Shown piece after piece: positions 38,001 to 50,690 of a stretch of DNA of 64,000 nt. The position numbers and the translations under genes were made by a program. The first letter of the stretch is position 1. Each line of letters starts with the position of its first letter. Where the stretch lies: NCBI RefSeq assembly GCF_018687715.1, contig NC_056762.1, positions 43,269,520-43,333,519 on the forward strand, read 5' to 3'. The notes below the pieces were generated by a model, which searched no databases, had not been told where the DNA came from, and worked only from the letters and a program-made list of their open reading frames with translations. The DNA comes from Carya illinoinensis. Its lineage: Eukaryota; Streptophyta; Magnoliopsida; Fagales; Juglandaceae.

Positions 38001-41000
38001 ACCAGCACCAAGCATGACACTAGGGTTTGATGTGTTTGTACAACTTGTAATAGCTGCAATGACCACACTACCATGCTTAAGTTCAGCAGGTTGTCCATGG
38101 AAAGGAAATTTCGCCACCTTATCCTGTTCTTGCTTTGGTACACCAAAGCCCTGAAAGGAACAGAAAGATCATATATACATGCATAAGAAATAATCAATTA
38201 AAACATGTACACGCACACACAAAACCAGAGAGTGTGACATTTTTTGTTCCACCACTGTCATGATGTCATATACAGCTCAGGGGATAACTTGAATAAAATG
38301 AGCATAGTTTGTATAGCTATTACACGTTTTGCATTTCTTGATTAATTTTGTTAGTTTGTGTCTATCCTAGAATTATCCTAATTAGTGGTCCAAGTGATTT
38401 TCAGAAAATAGAACAAGTTAAGAGTTAATTTTACATAGGATATAGCCTGAAAAATAAGGGCTGACCTATAGGCTGACTGGGCTAGGCCCAGGCCTCAATA
38501 TTTTACTCTCACATTTATAAAGCACAGGCAGAACAAAGCCCAGCCTGGCTCGGCACATGATCAGGTCTATTTGCACTCACCTTAAATCCAACTTGGTTAT
38601 CAAGACATGCATGCCAATCAGCCTTCATCTCTTTCAATGGGACTCGATCATGAGGCCTATTAAGGTTAACAAGTAGCAAATCATGGATTGAAGAATAAAA
38701 TATAAATATAAATTAAAAGGGAGGAAAAAAGAAAGTGACCATTGATTAGAGCATACCGCTTCGGTCCCGAAACACAGGATTCAACATCTGCCAAGTCCAA
38801 CTGCAGATAAGATGTGTATACTCTCTCTTGTTCAGGCTAGATCACAAAAATAGTATCCATGGCCTCAGATCTATGACTTTCATTTTAATTCACTATCTTG
38901 TAATGAATTTGACCTGAAGCAAGGGACCATGCACGCAAATATGATTCTATCATTGACACCTATAAAAGGAAAAAAATGGTCATTCCAAATAATATTCCAT
39001 CATTTGAGCAATAGTTTTAGCACCTCTTCCCTCCAAAGAGAATTTAATATTAAAAAAAAAAAAACCAAAACTAGAAAAAAGAAGAATCTCACTGTCTCAT
39101 CACTTCTTCCTGTTAATTTGAGATAATCCAATGTGACATGATCTACAGGGAAAAAGCCCATGGTTGCCCCATATTCAGGAGACATGTTAGCAATAGTGGC
39201 CCTGTCAGCCAGTGATAATTCGCCCATACCCACACCTGTATGCATATGGAAACGAGTTACATCTATATACACAGTAGAGAAATAATGCCCAATGACTCTA
39301 ATTTCTAACTTCCATAGATATGAAGTTCAATCATTGAAATTTAGAATTCTGTAGTCCAGAGGCATTAGCTTACCATAAAACTCAACAAACTTGCCAACGA
39401 CACCATGCTTCCTCAACATTTGGGTCACAGTTAAAACTAAGTCGGTAGCGGTAACACCATCACGCAGTTTCCCCGATAACTTGAATCCAACAACACCAGG
39501 CAACACCATACTCATTGGCTGTCAAATTTGCAATACTGAGTGAGGAGCCAATTATGCACACATCTTAGCCAAAGAATGAAATCGAGTGTGTGTCAATTAA
39601 AGATTGTCAGGTTGTGTATTCCCAGATTAACCTAAGCAGTAAAGTGTAGGCATCTTTTTCTTTTACAGTAGATTGAATAGGTTAATCATCTTCACCAACA
39701 AAAAAGTGCCCAAAAGTAACACCCGAACAAGGAGCCACATGTTTTTTCTTCATAGACATGTTCAAGAGGATCCAACAACAATGTCCAGCATAATAATAGG
39801 GAAACAAAGAAAAGAAAAGAAAAGCATGGATAGCCCAATGCACATGACCCGTTCTGTAAAAAGAAAACAGATATGTGTCAGGATGCACTTCACAATCTGA
39901 GCAGTAAATATTAGAAAGGTCACAGTATGAACAAGGAACAATGGCATCCAGTATGAGAATCTTGACATATTTGCATGATAAAGTTCTTCTTTAGCATCCA
40001 CCATGGAATGCATTTCATAGAAAATAAGAACATGCCACGTTGATGCTTTTCTGTACCGTCAAGTAGATTACTAGATTTCATAACAGTTTGCTTCAAGACA
40101 GAAGGAATGCCTTGTTAATTCAGCACACTTTACCTGGCCAAGCATTGCTGCCTCAGCTTCTATTCCTCCAACTCCCCAGCCTGCAACTCCCAACCCATCA
40201 ATCATAGTTGTGTGGGAATCAGTACCAATCACACTATCAGGGTAGAGAATGCTATCGGTGTTAAAAACAACCCTTCCAAGGTATTCCAGATTAACCTAAA
40301 ATTCATTAGAAAAGCGGTTCCAAATCCATCAATTTTGATAAGCAAAGTGACTGGCTTAACAGCAAGCAAGACCTATCTAAGAGCTGAAAGGCAGGCATGG
40401 TAGTGCACCACAAATTTTGCACTCTAAAGGATATGGTGCACAATTGGTAAACACCTCACAACCCTATCAACTCACCAAGCTGTAAAACGAGGATTCTTAC
40501 TAAATATTATGTTAAATTCCTTACCTGGTGAACAATTCCAGAACCAGGAGGAACGACAAGCATGTTATGGAAAGCAGATGATCCCCACTTAAGAAAAGCA
40601 AATCTTTCTTTATTCCTCTGAAACTCCAGCTCCATATTAGCCTGTACTGCATTTTCTGATCTAGCCACATCAACTTGAACAGAATGATCAACAACAAGAT
40701 CCACTGGAACCTGGATTTGAATGCACATTGTTGAGACATGCGAAATAAACTTCCCTAGATGACTCATATAAGATGGGCAAGGCGTAATGAGAAAACCAAC
40801 ACGCAAAATGTACTGTAATTTTGGAATGCATATAAAAGGTTCGATGTTCTGTGAAACATCATCATTTATGACTACAAACAAAAGCAAGAATTACTCTGTT
40901 TTGCAACAAAAGCTATATTTATCAAAAGACAATTTCCATTACTGACCATTTATAACTTCCTGAGGATAGGAATAAAGACCAAAACTAACACATAGATGAC

Positions 41001-42868
41001 TAAAATCCCAGCAGATGAAACTCATTGGTACTTAATATGAAGAAAAAAAAAAAAGCATAATGATGGAAAGTTTACAAACCAATGGATTGATCTTGTTAGG
41101 ATCACTGCCTAGCTCCTTCATCGCATCCCGCATGCAAGCAAGGTCGACCACTGCAGGCACTCCAGTAAAATCCTGTCAACACAAGCCAAGCTTCACAACA
41201 TGGACCATATGTCTCTAAATTTAACAAAAAAAAAAAAAAAACACCTAAGGCATGCCATGAACCTGCAAGAGAACGCGAGCAGGTTTGAAGGGAATTTCAA
41301 CTTGCTTCAGAGATGAATTCTCCCAGTCAATAATCTTTTCAACGTCATCCTTGGTAACTTGGAAGTTATCACAATTACGTATGGCAGATTCCAAAAGTAT
41401 TCTTATAGAGTACGGAAGCTTGTCTGTAATAGATGAAAATTAGAACAAATGCGATTTTATCTAGATACCATAGAAACATGTACAACTAGCAATAGTGAAT
41501 ATGATCTTACCAAGATATCGATTTTACCAGGAAATTGGAAAATAACAAATCCACTTAAAATATATTGAATGTAATTCATTCACAAATAAAATTTTTATTT
41601 TTACTAGGAAATCATTCGTACCAATTTCTGCCATCAACATACTTGATTCCGAATGACACATGAAATGGATAAAGAGAAAGCATAAAATTAAAACATTATT
41701 TGCAAATATAACCTAGCGTACATTTAACTTGCATACCAATTTTCGGATCATTCAGAGAAGGCAAACTATAGAATTTTCCAAACTCGCCACCTCCAGGCTT
41801 GGGAAGACCGGTCAATATTTTCTTGAAAGCATGTTCAGAAGCTGAACAGATTGAATGGGGAAAAAATATCAAAAGTTTGTGCAACAATGATTGGCTAAAA
41901 AAAATATACATAGAAATTCTTAATCCATCGCAATGACAGGCATCAAGTGAATTTACCGAACCAAAACAAATTTCCTACCAAGCTTAAATACACACTGCTT
42001 TCTATGATGCTTCACTTTATCATTCCATATCTCTCTGTTTTCAGAGACATAGAAACAAGGTGGAACATTAATTTCTTTTCTTTTCGCCTATGTCTACGTA
42101 CAAAACCAGAATGCAATGTCATTTAAAAATCTTACAAAAGAATAGCTAAAAAAAATAAAACCAAGAAATCAACCAATAAACACACAGGTCTCACTTTTCA
42201 ACCATTTACGACTCTGATCTTTTTCCACAGTTTACAAGCAACAAACCAGATAAATTTTTTACAGCTCAGAAATACTCGAACATCAATAGCTAAAAAAAAA
42301 TCATAAAACCATTGACTTATATTAAAAGAAACTACCAAGTCAAAAGTCATAGTACCAGACTAGCACAAGTTCGCGAAATCACTGAACGTCGCGTACTAAA
42401 ATGATTATTTCCATTTCCTCAGTAATCAGACATGATCCAAAACTGTAACCATTGCAAGTTTCCACCATTTCCCCGGAACGCACGCATACAACAACATGCA
42501 TGCATCAATATCAGTGTCTTTATTGCATATATAAGTCAGAGCAAGAGAACGAGACCCGAAGTGGAGAGTTTTCGCTCGAGGCGTTCGATAACAGTAGCGG
42601 CGACTCGGACCTCCGACCGGAGACTGAGAGGGGACCTGCAGTTGATGAGACCGTGGCTCAACCGCGGCGCCGAGCATCTCAACGAGCGAAGCGACGAATT
42701 GAAGCTCAGAGACCTATGCTTATAATTGGCGAGCAAAACGGACGCTCTCGAGAAAACAGAAGTCGAGGCCGTCGTCGAAGATAGCCTGGAGAGAGTCGAG
42801 GAGAAGCGGACTCGAGAAGCAGCGAACAAACAGGAAGACGATGACTTCATTGAGGTGACTATACACAT
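34484..42868 (-). CDS. Organellar-type aconitate hydratase (aconitase), exon 9 damaged
   Basis: Aconitase isomerises citrate to isocitrate with a [4Fe-4S] cluster. Exons: 42556-42868 (Ser-rich 104-residue leader, mitochondrial type), 41737-41841, 41263-41423, 41080-41172, 40525-40710, 40134-40295, 39374-39518, 39093-39235, [38908-38959 damaged], 38757-38836, 38581-38656, 37965-38150, 37810-37877, 37480-37598, 36938-37059, 36500-36598, 35887-36366, 35115-35213, 34696-34938 and 34484-34552. Without exon 9 this is 2949 nt, 982 aa, in frame. Cluster cysteines lie in TSCTNTSNP and [12 protein letters not shown]; active-site segments [34 protein letters not shown] and [11 protein letters not shown] are intact. 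Exon 9 begins [10 protein letters not shown], then loses the expected NNMFVDYNE-type end and its donor. Exon 16 has a GC donor. It is either a recent pseudogene, a copy spliced around exon 9, or affected by a local assembly error. Confidence 0.9.
34989..35052 (+). repeat. Compound (GT)n(GA)n microsatellite
   Basis: GT repeat at 34989-35007 followed directly by GA repeat to 35052 with one T interruption, in an aconitase intron. Confidence 0.9.
36419..36427 (+). mobile_element. 9-bp tail insertion in short aconitase intron
   Basis: An 18-bp sequence, AAATTATTAGGTAATTTT, at 36401-36418 recurs with one mismatch at 36428-36445. The insert is ACTTACAAA, close to the L1 tail end ACYTATCAAA. It lies about 35 bp upstream of the exon 17 acceptor, in the intron with the GC donor. 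A simple tandem duplication is the alternative. Confidence 0.45.
37625..37745 (+). repeat. 'GATGAG' MITE, diverged copy in aconitase intron
   Basis: Contains ATTTTATTTTATGTGGAAAT and ATGATGAGATGAAATGAGAT, as in the end of the copy at 59150-59335. Confidence 0.45.
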
Positions 42869-42893
42869 GGCTTCAATATCAATATGAAAAGTC

Positions 42894-42925
<32 letters not shown>

Positions 42926-44470
42926 GCAGAAGGAAGCTCTGCGAGCAAAACACGGCGGGGGAATCTACTTCTGCGTCTTCTTCTCTTTCTACCATGCAGT
43001 ACTAGCTAGAGGCTTCTGGCATAGTGGCATTCGTGTAAATACGCGAACGAACCTTGTGGATTGGTATTATCTTGGCCGTTGGATTGGAGTGGAGGGGTGA
43101 TAGATGGGGCCGTCTCCGTGGGGGGTCATTTGGATTCTGTTTGACCATCCTTATCAAAGCAACGTTGATGATCGAGGGCTCGCGACGGACTGCGAGTTTT
43201 CTGGAAAGCCCCAAAAAGTGGGTGGCCTTCTCGTGTAGAAAAGTTATTGATATAAAAAATACAGTATCTTGACGTCATATATTTTGTGAAATAGATTTAA
43301 TCTATAATATAAAGTTATATTATAGATCAATATAATAAAATAATCTATAATATATATTATTATTTATGTAATAATAATAAATAATATTATATATATTATT
43401 CATGTTCTAATTGATTTAACCTAATATTTATTTTTCTTTTCATATTTGGCAATGTAAATAAATTAATTTTTCAAAAAAAATAAAAATTACAGGATTTTCA
43501 CGTTTTAATTTAGAGAAAAGATATCTATAATTATAGAATGTGCAAGCCATACACTCTTCTTTTTAAAAATAAAAAATAAAATAAATAAGTCTGAAACTCA
43601 CATAAAAAATAATTTTTTTAATAATAAATTCTACTTTTTTAAAAATGTGTGAGCAAAACTTGCACAAACTTATATCTAACATTATTCTTTAATTTAATGT
43701 TTAGGAATCATCTAAATTTCTCAAAAAATAAAATAAAATATTGTGAATGAGTTGGTTATGGTATTATAGTAAGGCATCTGGGGCTATCTGGTACTCGGAC
43801 AGTCCTCCAGCAGGAACTCCTCAAGAAGCATACACAGTTACACAGTTTCTCTCTGCACATCGAAGAAAATGGGAAAAAGTTCTTTATTATTATTCTCCAA
43901 CATATGTGCAGAAAGAATCACATCTGGCAAGGAACTTTAGTAACGCTCAATAAACTGTAATTTCAGGTTGGGGGAAAACGTACTCATTTGTATGTTGAAG
44001 AGAAAAATTCGAATCCTAATTTCACTTGCACTGTTGCACACAAAAACTACCGAAATTGTAGAGAAGACTGATTTAAAGAACATAGATGGAGCAGTATGCC
44101 AAAAACATTAGCTCCATGGAACAATGCCCCTGAACATGAGATCATTCATGATGGAGGTTGCCATGTCCCTGGCCTAAACGATGCGCCAGATCCGGTAGGT
44201 TCCGAAGACCTGAGAATAAGGTTTAAAGATGAAGAACCATTAGTTCGTTGCACCAAAAAAAAAAAGGAAAAAATGAAACCTCTCCAACCGCCCCCGATCT
44301 TCCTCCTCCTTTGATATGACATGTCCAGTGAAGTGACACTTAGTTCTTAGTTGGGTGTTGGCTATTTTTATTGACAGAAAAAGGGACATCGAAAGCATTT
44401 CCATCTCATTGTTATTTCATGTCTCCAAGGTCTTGGCAGTTCCAAGTATTAGGGCCCAAGTTTAGTGAAC
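42869..44470. other. Spacer: aconitase promoter, MITE, complex I factor 3' flank
   Basis: 42895-42925 has short GA and GACA repeats, probably in the aconitase leader. 43260-43730 is AT-rich with a MITE at 43535-43690. Short open frames at 43747-43953 and 44096-44314 have no recognisable family. Confidence 0.4.
43535..43690 (+). repeat. Palindromic MITE, 'TGTGCAAG' family, copy 1
   Basis: Starts TGTGCAAGCCATACACTC and ends with TGTGTGAGCAAAACTTGCAC, which are approximate inverted repeats. A relative lies at 45040-45165. Confidence 0.5.
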
Positions 44471-47005
44471 TTACTCTTGCTCTGTTTCTGCTTTCTCTGT
44501 CGCTCTCTCTTTAGAGTTCCTGTAAGCAAAACATATGATGTGAGAAAATGAATCAAAGACGCAGGAAAATTGTTTAAAACACACACTGCATTACATTAAA
44601 TGCTCTAAGCTTTGAAAAATTGCAGCTTTACTGTTACTTTATCTTGGTACTATTATAAATAAAAATTTGGGCTAACCCACCTCGTGCCATCCATTGCATC
44701 AGAAGCTTCCTTGACTTTGCCACCTTTGATAGCAATTACCATAATGGAAACATCATGAGAACCAAAAGCATAGATAAAAATCTAGTTCCTATTTCTTAAC
44801 AATAGAGAAGACTTAAATGACCCAGAAATTGTGGACAGACTGTGTTATCTAGCATTTTGCATTTCTTAATAATACAAACAAACTTGCCTACATACATGCA
44901 TCAGACTACCGTTGTAACATTAGTCCAAATGGGTAACAACTATAAAACATACATGTGAAATGATGCATAACATTACATGTCCAGTCGAGAACCCAGCATG
45001 TGATAATCCATCTATATCTCATCTCAATTAATGCTAAATATAGTCATGGGCTGTGCAAGTGCTGCTCACTCTTTTTAAAAAGAGTAGGGTCTACTATTAA
45101 AAAATTAGTTTTTTCATATGGGTCCCATATTTACACACTTTTCTCAAAAAGAGTATGCGGCACATGCGCACTCTATAACTACAAATATTATTTCTCATCT
45201 CATAATATTTCTCTGAGTTTAAACTTTAAACAGATAACTGAATTTATAAAATATGTTTATAACTTCTGTCACTTTGACACAATTTACATGTTTTAAATCC
45301 TTCAGAGTGTTTATTGAAAATGATCACTTGAGCAATTTGTGAAAGATTCCAATACCTTCCAATGCATCTGGAAATTGTCGAATGAAACTTTTCAAGTCTG
45401 GACCTCCAACTTTACCTAGACATTTGGAGTGTATGCATAAGTTATTAATCAATATCACCATACAATTACCAAGCAAATATTTAGGTAAGTAGCTGACCAC
45501 TGATGCTGGTTTTGCGAGCATTCCCTTCTTTGGCTCTCTTTTCCTCCTCCTCTTCTTTCTTGAGACCTTTGTGAAATAAAAACCTCTGTCAAGGTCTTTG
45601 TATAATGCTGAAAAGTGATAGTACAGCAGTCCAACTTAAAAGTTCTTGATAGCTGTATACTTCCTTTATATGCCTGTGTACACGGGCTTCACCTATACAT
45701 TCGTTTCTAATAAAATTTCTTCTTATACAAAAAAAGTTTTTTTTTTTTTTTGATAAGTATACAAAAAAAGTTCTTGATAGCAATTCTGCACCCTAACCTT
45801 ATAGTATTTTCTGCACTCTGCCATCAAGCTTGTGTCACATTACCTATTTTCATCCATGTTAATGACTATAATTGAATAAGAGTTCTATTTGTCAGTTTTT
45901 TATGGTTAGAGGCTGCAATATCAAAATTTTGGTAATTTGGGGTGCAAAATGTAAAACGGTTGGTAGTTAAAGGGTGAAAATAGGATCGTTATTCACTAAT
46001 ATTCAAAGAATTCAGACATAACCCAAATTCTTCCAATAAAAGAACAAGAAAAGTAAACTCTCAAATTTGCAGATGTTCACATCTGGTTCTAAATTTTTAA
46101 TGATACACTCAAGAAAGTCACCAATTGAAGACTGATATTGGCAAAAAGTTCATTGTAGAATAATCAGCTACTTGACTTATTCCATGAACCAGAAAATATG
46201 TCGTCACAAAATATAAAGGAGATCATTTGCGGTAGAGTAGCACAAGAAACAAAGGAGAACAGTCAAGTGATAGCAGAAGTAACCCATACGAGCAACATTC
46301 TGTCGAACTCGTTCACGCCTAGCTTCCAGTTCCATAATTTCCTGTAGAAGGGATCAACATTCTGTCTCTTTAAGCAAGAGTTATTGCATGTGTGTCTAAC
46401 ACAGCAAGGGCGTCCAAGTTTTAGATCACTAATCAAAAGAAACTTTTTGAATCAACCAGAAATTTGGTACAAAATTCTATGTTCCCCTCCCCCAAGCCAA
46501 AATAAGAGGAGCAGAAAATTAAAAAGCAATATCATACAGTTTTGATCATTACAAAACATTTGATCAAGCCAAATTCTAAATAAGTTAAATTGGACAAGAT
46601 TCACCGGTCAACAGATTAATCAAAATTCAAAAAACGCCCAGTGTTGTCAAAGAAAACTATAGAAAGACGATGCTATCAGTTCACTGAAGAAAATCTTACA
46701 GATTGATCGATGCCAAGAAACTTCAACATAATTGAATTCAAGGTTCCATAAACTCATTCTTTTCACTTTCATGGCCTAGACATTGTGGTGTAACATTAAT
46801 TTTATTGAGGATCATGTATTATAAAAATAAGAAACTCTTGAGAGGCACTCAAAAGAATGAAATGAATGCAATTCATTGACAATTTTAGTCAACTTGCAAA
46901 CAAATTTTTAGAAAGAAAATATCTGATAAGCTGGAAATCAAAGTGGCCAGAAAAAGATAGAGGTCACTCAGAAGAAGCAATCATTGGTAGGTTGCTTTTC
47001 CAGAT

Positions 47006-47059
<54 letters not shown>

Positions 47060-48063
47060 ACAAAGTCACTCTCCATGATTTTCCTCCACAACAAGCAATT
47101 TTAGGAAAATTTTTCTTTTTTTTTTCAAAAAAATAAAAGTAATCAATATATAATCTAAATCAAACCAATCGATGATCTGAAATCTTGAAGACTCGGTTGG
47201 TTTCACCCCAAATGGTGAAGGGGGAAAAAAGGAAAATTTAACAGAAACTTTCTAATTTACCTCAGGGGTTGGAGCTATTTTGCGCTGCCCATTAAGCCAG
47301 CATATCCATTCAACTACAGCAAGAAAATGGTAATCAACCATCATGTAAAGAAACAAAGGTAACTTATTGTACAATAGAAATCCACACAAGATGCCTTTCT
47401 ATTCAAATATAAGTTGTGAGCAGATGTTCCAGCTAAACCATCAAACACAGGAATAAATGCCATATGGTTAGTTTAGGGATAATGTTGAAGCAGAGAGTAG
47501 GAAAGAATTTAGAACTTAGAGGAAGTCTAGAAATAATCACCTGGAATAGAAGTTGAATCCTCCTCTCCCCTGAACAGAACCCATCTTTTCTCTTTCACTA
47601 GCACGTAAATAAATTAAAAGCATAAGATTTACACATAACAAAAAATAAATGCACATAAATTATATAAAAATCCACATATCTTCAATAAGCAAACTCCCTA
47701 ATATATAACCACAACCCCTTTCACCACCAAAATGTAAGCTTAATACTTGCAGTATTTCATATCAAAGAACAAAGAAACCAGTGAAGCATTCAATCAATAC
47801 AAAGACAATACAACCCAATTGGCGAATACAAAGATACAGCATGATGCAAAACTGAAAATACATTTTTGATAAGTACTAGGACAATAACAATAACCAAATA
47901 GTACTAGGACATTAAAAAAAAAAACAAGGGCTGGGATTGAGACCCACTTACTGATACCATCAATCTCTTCCTTTCTGGTGAAGTACCGGTTGCCCGCTTT
48001 GTCCACCCCAACCAGATTCCGATTGCCGAAGTACCCAACAATCCTCGCAAATAGCTTCGACAT
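44471..48063 (-). CDS. NDUFAF2: Complex I assembly factor, NDUFAF2/mimitin type (17.2-kDa subunit-like)
   Basis: Eight exons: 47952-48063, 47541-47597, 47261-47313, 46290-46341, 45498-45566, 45356-45415, 44681-44723 and 44471-44519; 495 nt, 164 aa. The family is related to the B17.2 subunit and helps assemble mitochondrial NADH dehydrogenase. Hallmarks: GNRNLVGVDKAGNRYFTRKE, KEKRWVLFRG, PVEWICWLNGQRKIAPTPEE and IMELEARRERVRQNVARLKK. The C-terminus is polar and charged, with GGPDLKSFIRQFPDALEG, as in plant members. No cleavable leader is seen, which is usual. Intron 4 holds two nested L1 tails and intron 3 a GA microsatellite. The start is the first Met of MSKLFARIVGYFG, in frame and conserved. 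Confidence 0.9.
45040..45165 (+). repeat. Palindromic MITE, 'TGTGCAAG' family, copy 2
   Basis: Carries CTGTGCAAGTGCTGCTCACT, then an AT-rich middle with GGGTCTACTATTA, then ACACTTTTCTC with AGAGTATGCGGCACATGCGC. The order resembles the copy at 43535. Confidence 0.4.
45654..45765 (+). mobile_element. L1-type 3' tail in complex I factor intron, with second tail nested in it
   Basis: AAAAGTTCTTGATAGC occurs at 45638-45653 and 45766-45781. The insert contains GTGTACACGGGCTTCACC and AATAAAATTTCTTCTTATAC before an A-run, the same layout as the L1 tail at 9609. Its A-run has in turn been hit by a second insertion at 45739-45757. Confidence 0.7.
45739..45757 (-). mobile_element. 19-bp L1 tail nested in another L1 tail
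   Basis: TATACAAAAAAAGTT occurs at 45724-45738 and 45758-45772. On the minus strand the insert is CTTATC followed by 13 A. The target includes the A-run of the older tail plus the start of its outer duplication, which fixes the order of the two events. Confidence 0.65.
47010..47056 (+). repeat. (GA)n microsatellite
   Basis: About 47 bp of perfect GA in intron 3 of the complex I factor gene. Confidence 0.9.
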
Positions 48064-49254
48064 ATCTGATTTTAAAGATTCAAATGGGACCCACTAATAC
48101 CACGTTGCCCTCTGAAAATGCTAATCGAACGGAGAAAAAGCGGGGGCCAAACGGTGAACTCTCTGTGCAAAGAATATGGTCGTCTGCAGGGTTACGGGGA
48201 GAACCTGGGTTTTGTTTGTCCGAAAAATACACGAACTACTTTAAAGTACTGGACAACTTGGATCCCCTCCAAATACTAATAGATCAGTAAAAAATTTATA
48301 CTCTCTCTATATTCTATAAAATTTTAATATAATTAAAAATATATCTTCAATTTTTATCTTATGATCTCAAAATTTTATATAATTTTTATATATTATTTAT
48401 TTTTAAGAATAAGATCTCCCCAAAATTAAATTAAAATTAAGTTTAAAAATAATAATAAACTTATTAATATAGATCCAAAAGTTTTTATTATACAATATTA
48501 GATTTCTTAATTTAGAATTTAAAATAAAAAAACATTTTAAGGCTGGTGATCTATATGAAAAGTAGTTAAGAGGCTTTATTTTCTAAACTTCATCAAACAA
48601 GAAAAATTTTATTTAAAGTCTTTATTATAATATTATATGCTTAATATAATATGAAAATATTTAGAATTTACATGAAATTTAATAAACTAACTTACATATA
48701 TATTAAAATAAAATATAATATTCTAAAAGATCGCTTGATAGTTTATACAAAGTAAATAAATTTTAAATATTGTATTATAAAAATAATAATAGATAAATAT
48801 TATTTCATAAAATATTATCATCAAAAATTTAAAATGTATATTAAAATATTTTATTTTTAAAATTTTATTTTTACATATATATTACAAATTATCAAGATTT
48901 AATTTTATACATATATTGATATTTTTATAATTTTTAAATGTCAATATGTCGCATACTAAAAAATTTAATCTTTCCTTAAAAAAATTTTGTTACCATTAAA
49001 TTGCATCTTATATAATAAAATATAAAAATAAAATAATGATGTGACGTATAATATTTTTCTTAATTTTATCACGTAATCAAAGAAATTCAAGGTTAAAGCC
49101 TTTTCCCACGCGCTTTTTTTAAATTAATATCTAATTTATTATATTTAAATTAAAAAGATAAATCATATATTAATTAAAAATTTATTACTAAGCATTTCTC
49201 CGTTCAAAATTATTCAATAAAATTACGATAATTCTTATCTGAAGCCTTTATTTT

Positions 49255-49408
49255 AAGTAAAATTCTATATGGAGTCATTTTTGTAGATTCCTTTGTGCAC
49301 TCTAGTGATATGATTAATTGTGTATTAAAAAAATTAATCCAGCCAATCATATCAGTGGAGTGCACAGAGAATGCGCAAAAATGACTGTATGTAACATTAC
49401 TCTTATTT
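49255..49408 (+). repeat. MITE, 'GACTGTA' family, copy 3 (best preserved)
   Basis: Left end GGAGTCATTTTTG and right end CAAAAATGACTGTATG are inverted repeats. The middle has GATATGATTAATTGTGTATT and CCAATCATATCAGTGGAGTG. Confidence 0.6.
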
Positions 49409-49454
49409 TAATGCACCGTGGCCGCACACATTTGTCACGCTGGCACAATGCAAA

Positions 49455-49630
49455 AAGAAAAGTATAGTTACAAGTACAATTGTGTACTAATCTGTGTATC
49501 AATATGATGTGATTGGTCAAAAAGTAAATTTTATTGAAAACAGTGTTAATTTAAATTTTAAGTATGAATAAATCAGTGTTGGTACACATATTAATACGCG
49601 ATTGTATTTATATGTAGCAAAACTCAATGC
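49455..49630 (+). repeat. MITE sharing core with 2960-3095
   Basis: Left part TAGTTACAAGTACAATTGTG and right part ATTAATACGCGATTGTATTT are loosely inverted. The core AAGTAAATTTTATTGAAAAC matches the copy at 2960. Confidence 0.5.
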
Positions 49631-50616
49631 AAAATGACCAAACTAGAGGTCCAGTAATAAAAACCCAAATTTTCTTCTCGTGACCTTCCCCTTCCCCCTT
49701 CCCGTTCCCGCGAAGGCAATGTCACCCACTGGAGCGTTCCTCTCAGAGGTCCATCTCGCCGGCACCCATTTTCAACACTTGCCGTGAGCTCCTATTATTA
49801 AACTGTTTTCTATGATTTAGTTTGATTTCTATGATTTAGGGTTTCTATGATTTATTGAACTCGTGCTTATCTCCCTTATATCCTAATCTCAAGTATGCAG
49901 TTCATTGGCTCACATTTCTTCGTTTGAAAAGCCAACTTCTCTCTGACTCTTTTTCTGTGAGTTCTTTACTTATAACTTTTCTTCCTTTTGGGTTATTAGT
50001 CTATTTGTTTGCTGAGGACTTTTGGTAAATTTTGATATTTGGGGAACTTCCATTGGGTTGAAGGTTAAGTTGTCAGGATCTTTGTTTCAGTTGGCGTTCT
50101 ATACTTTTCTCTGCAACCAAAAGGGACAACAAGGAAAATAGATTTTATGTTAGGAATTTGGTTTTGAATTTTGCACTTCAATATTTGGCAGGCCCATTTT
50201 CTGTCTCTCTCATCTAGTTGTTGCTTATGACAGTCTGATTATTGCTTGTGCATTGTAGTGTATAAGTATATAAACTTACAGTGGACGTCGGTGCGGCGAG
50301 GTGAGCACGGAGCAGTTACGTCGGTGGCCTTAGGAACGTTTCACGGTGAGCTCACAGCTTGGGAACAAGATGCAGAGCTTGGGGCTTTTTCACTCCTTTG
50401 AAATGGCTTTCGTTCGTTTCTAGGTAGTGGCTCATTCATGTTCTCCTCAGTAGTGGTTCTTTCGTTCTCGGTAAGCATTTTTCACCCTTTTACGGTTTGT
50501 CATTAATTTTTCATATAAAAAAAAGACATGTCACTATACACACAGGCCGGTGTGGCCAGTGTGTTAAAATCTCAGCTGCTCCCTAGCAGAACTGATAAAA
50601 TTATGGAAAAATCTAT

Positions 50617-50690
50617 TTGATGTGGCATTAAATAATAGGTTCACGAGTAAAATGTAATTAATAATTTCCAATTATCTAATGCCACATCAT
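50617..50690. repeat. Hairpin-forming MITE core
   Basis: Arms GATGTGGCATTAAATAAT (50619-50636) and ATTATCTAATGCCACATC (50671-50688) pair at 17 of 18 positions around a 34-bp loop. Could fold as a long hairpin if transcribed in the gamma-chain leader. Confidence 0.6.

Noticed and set aside
42432..42784. Overlapping plus-strand open frames of about 100 aa
   Set aside because: They are antisense to aconitase exon 1, whose leader has biased codon content.
43747..44314. Two short open frames that looked like exons of an extra gene
   Set aside because: No family, no consistent splice sites joining them, and they lie in the 3' flank of the complex I factor gene.
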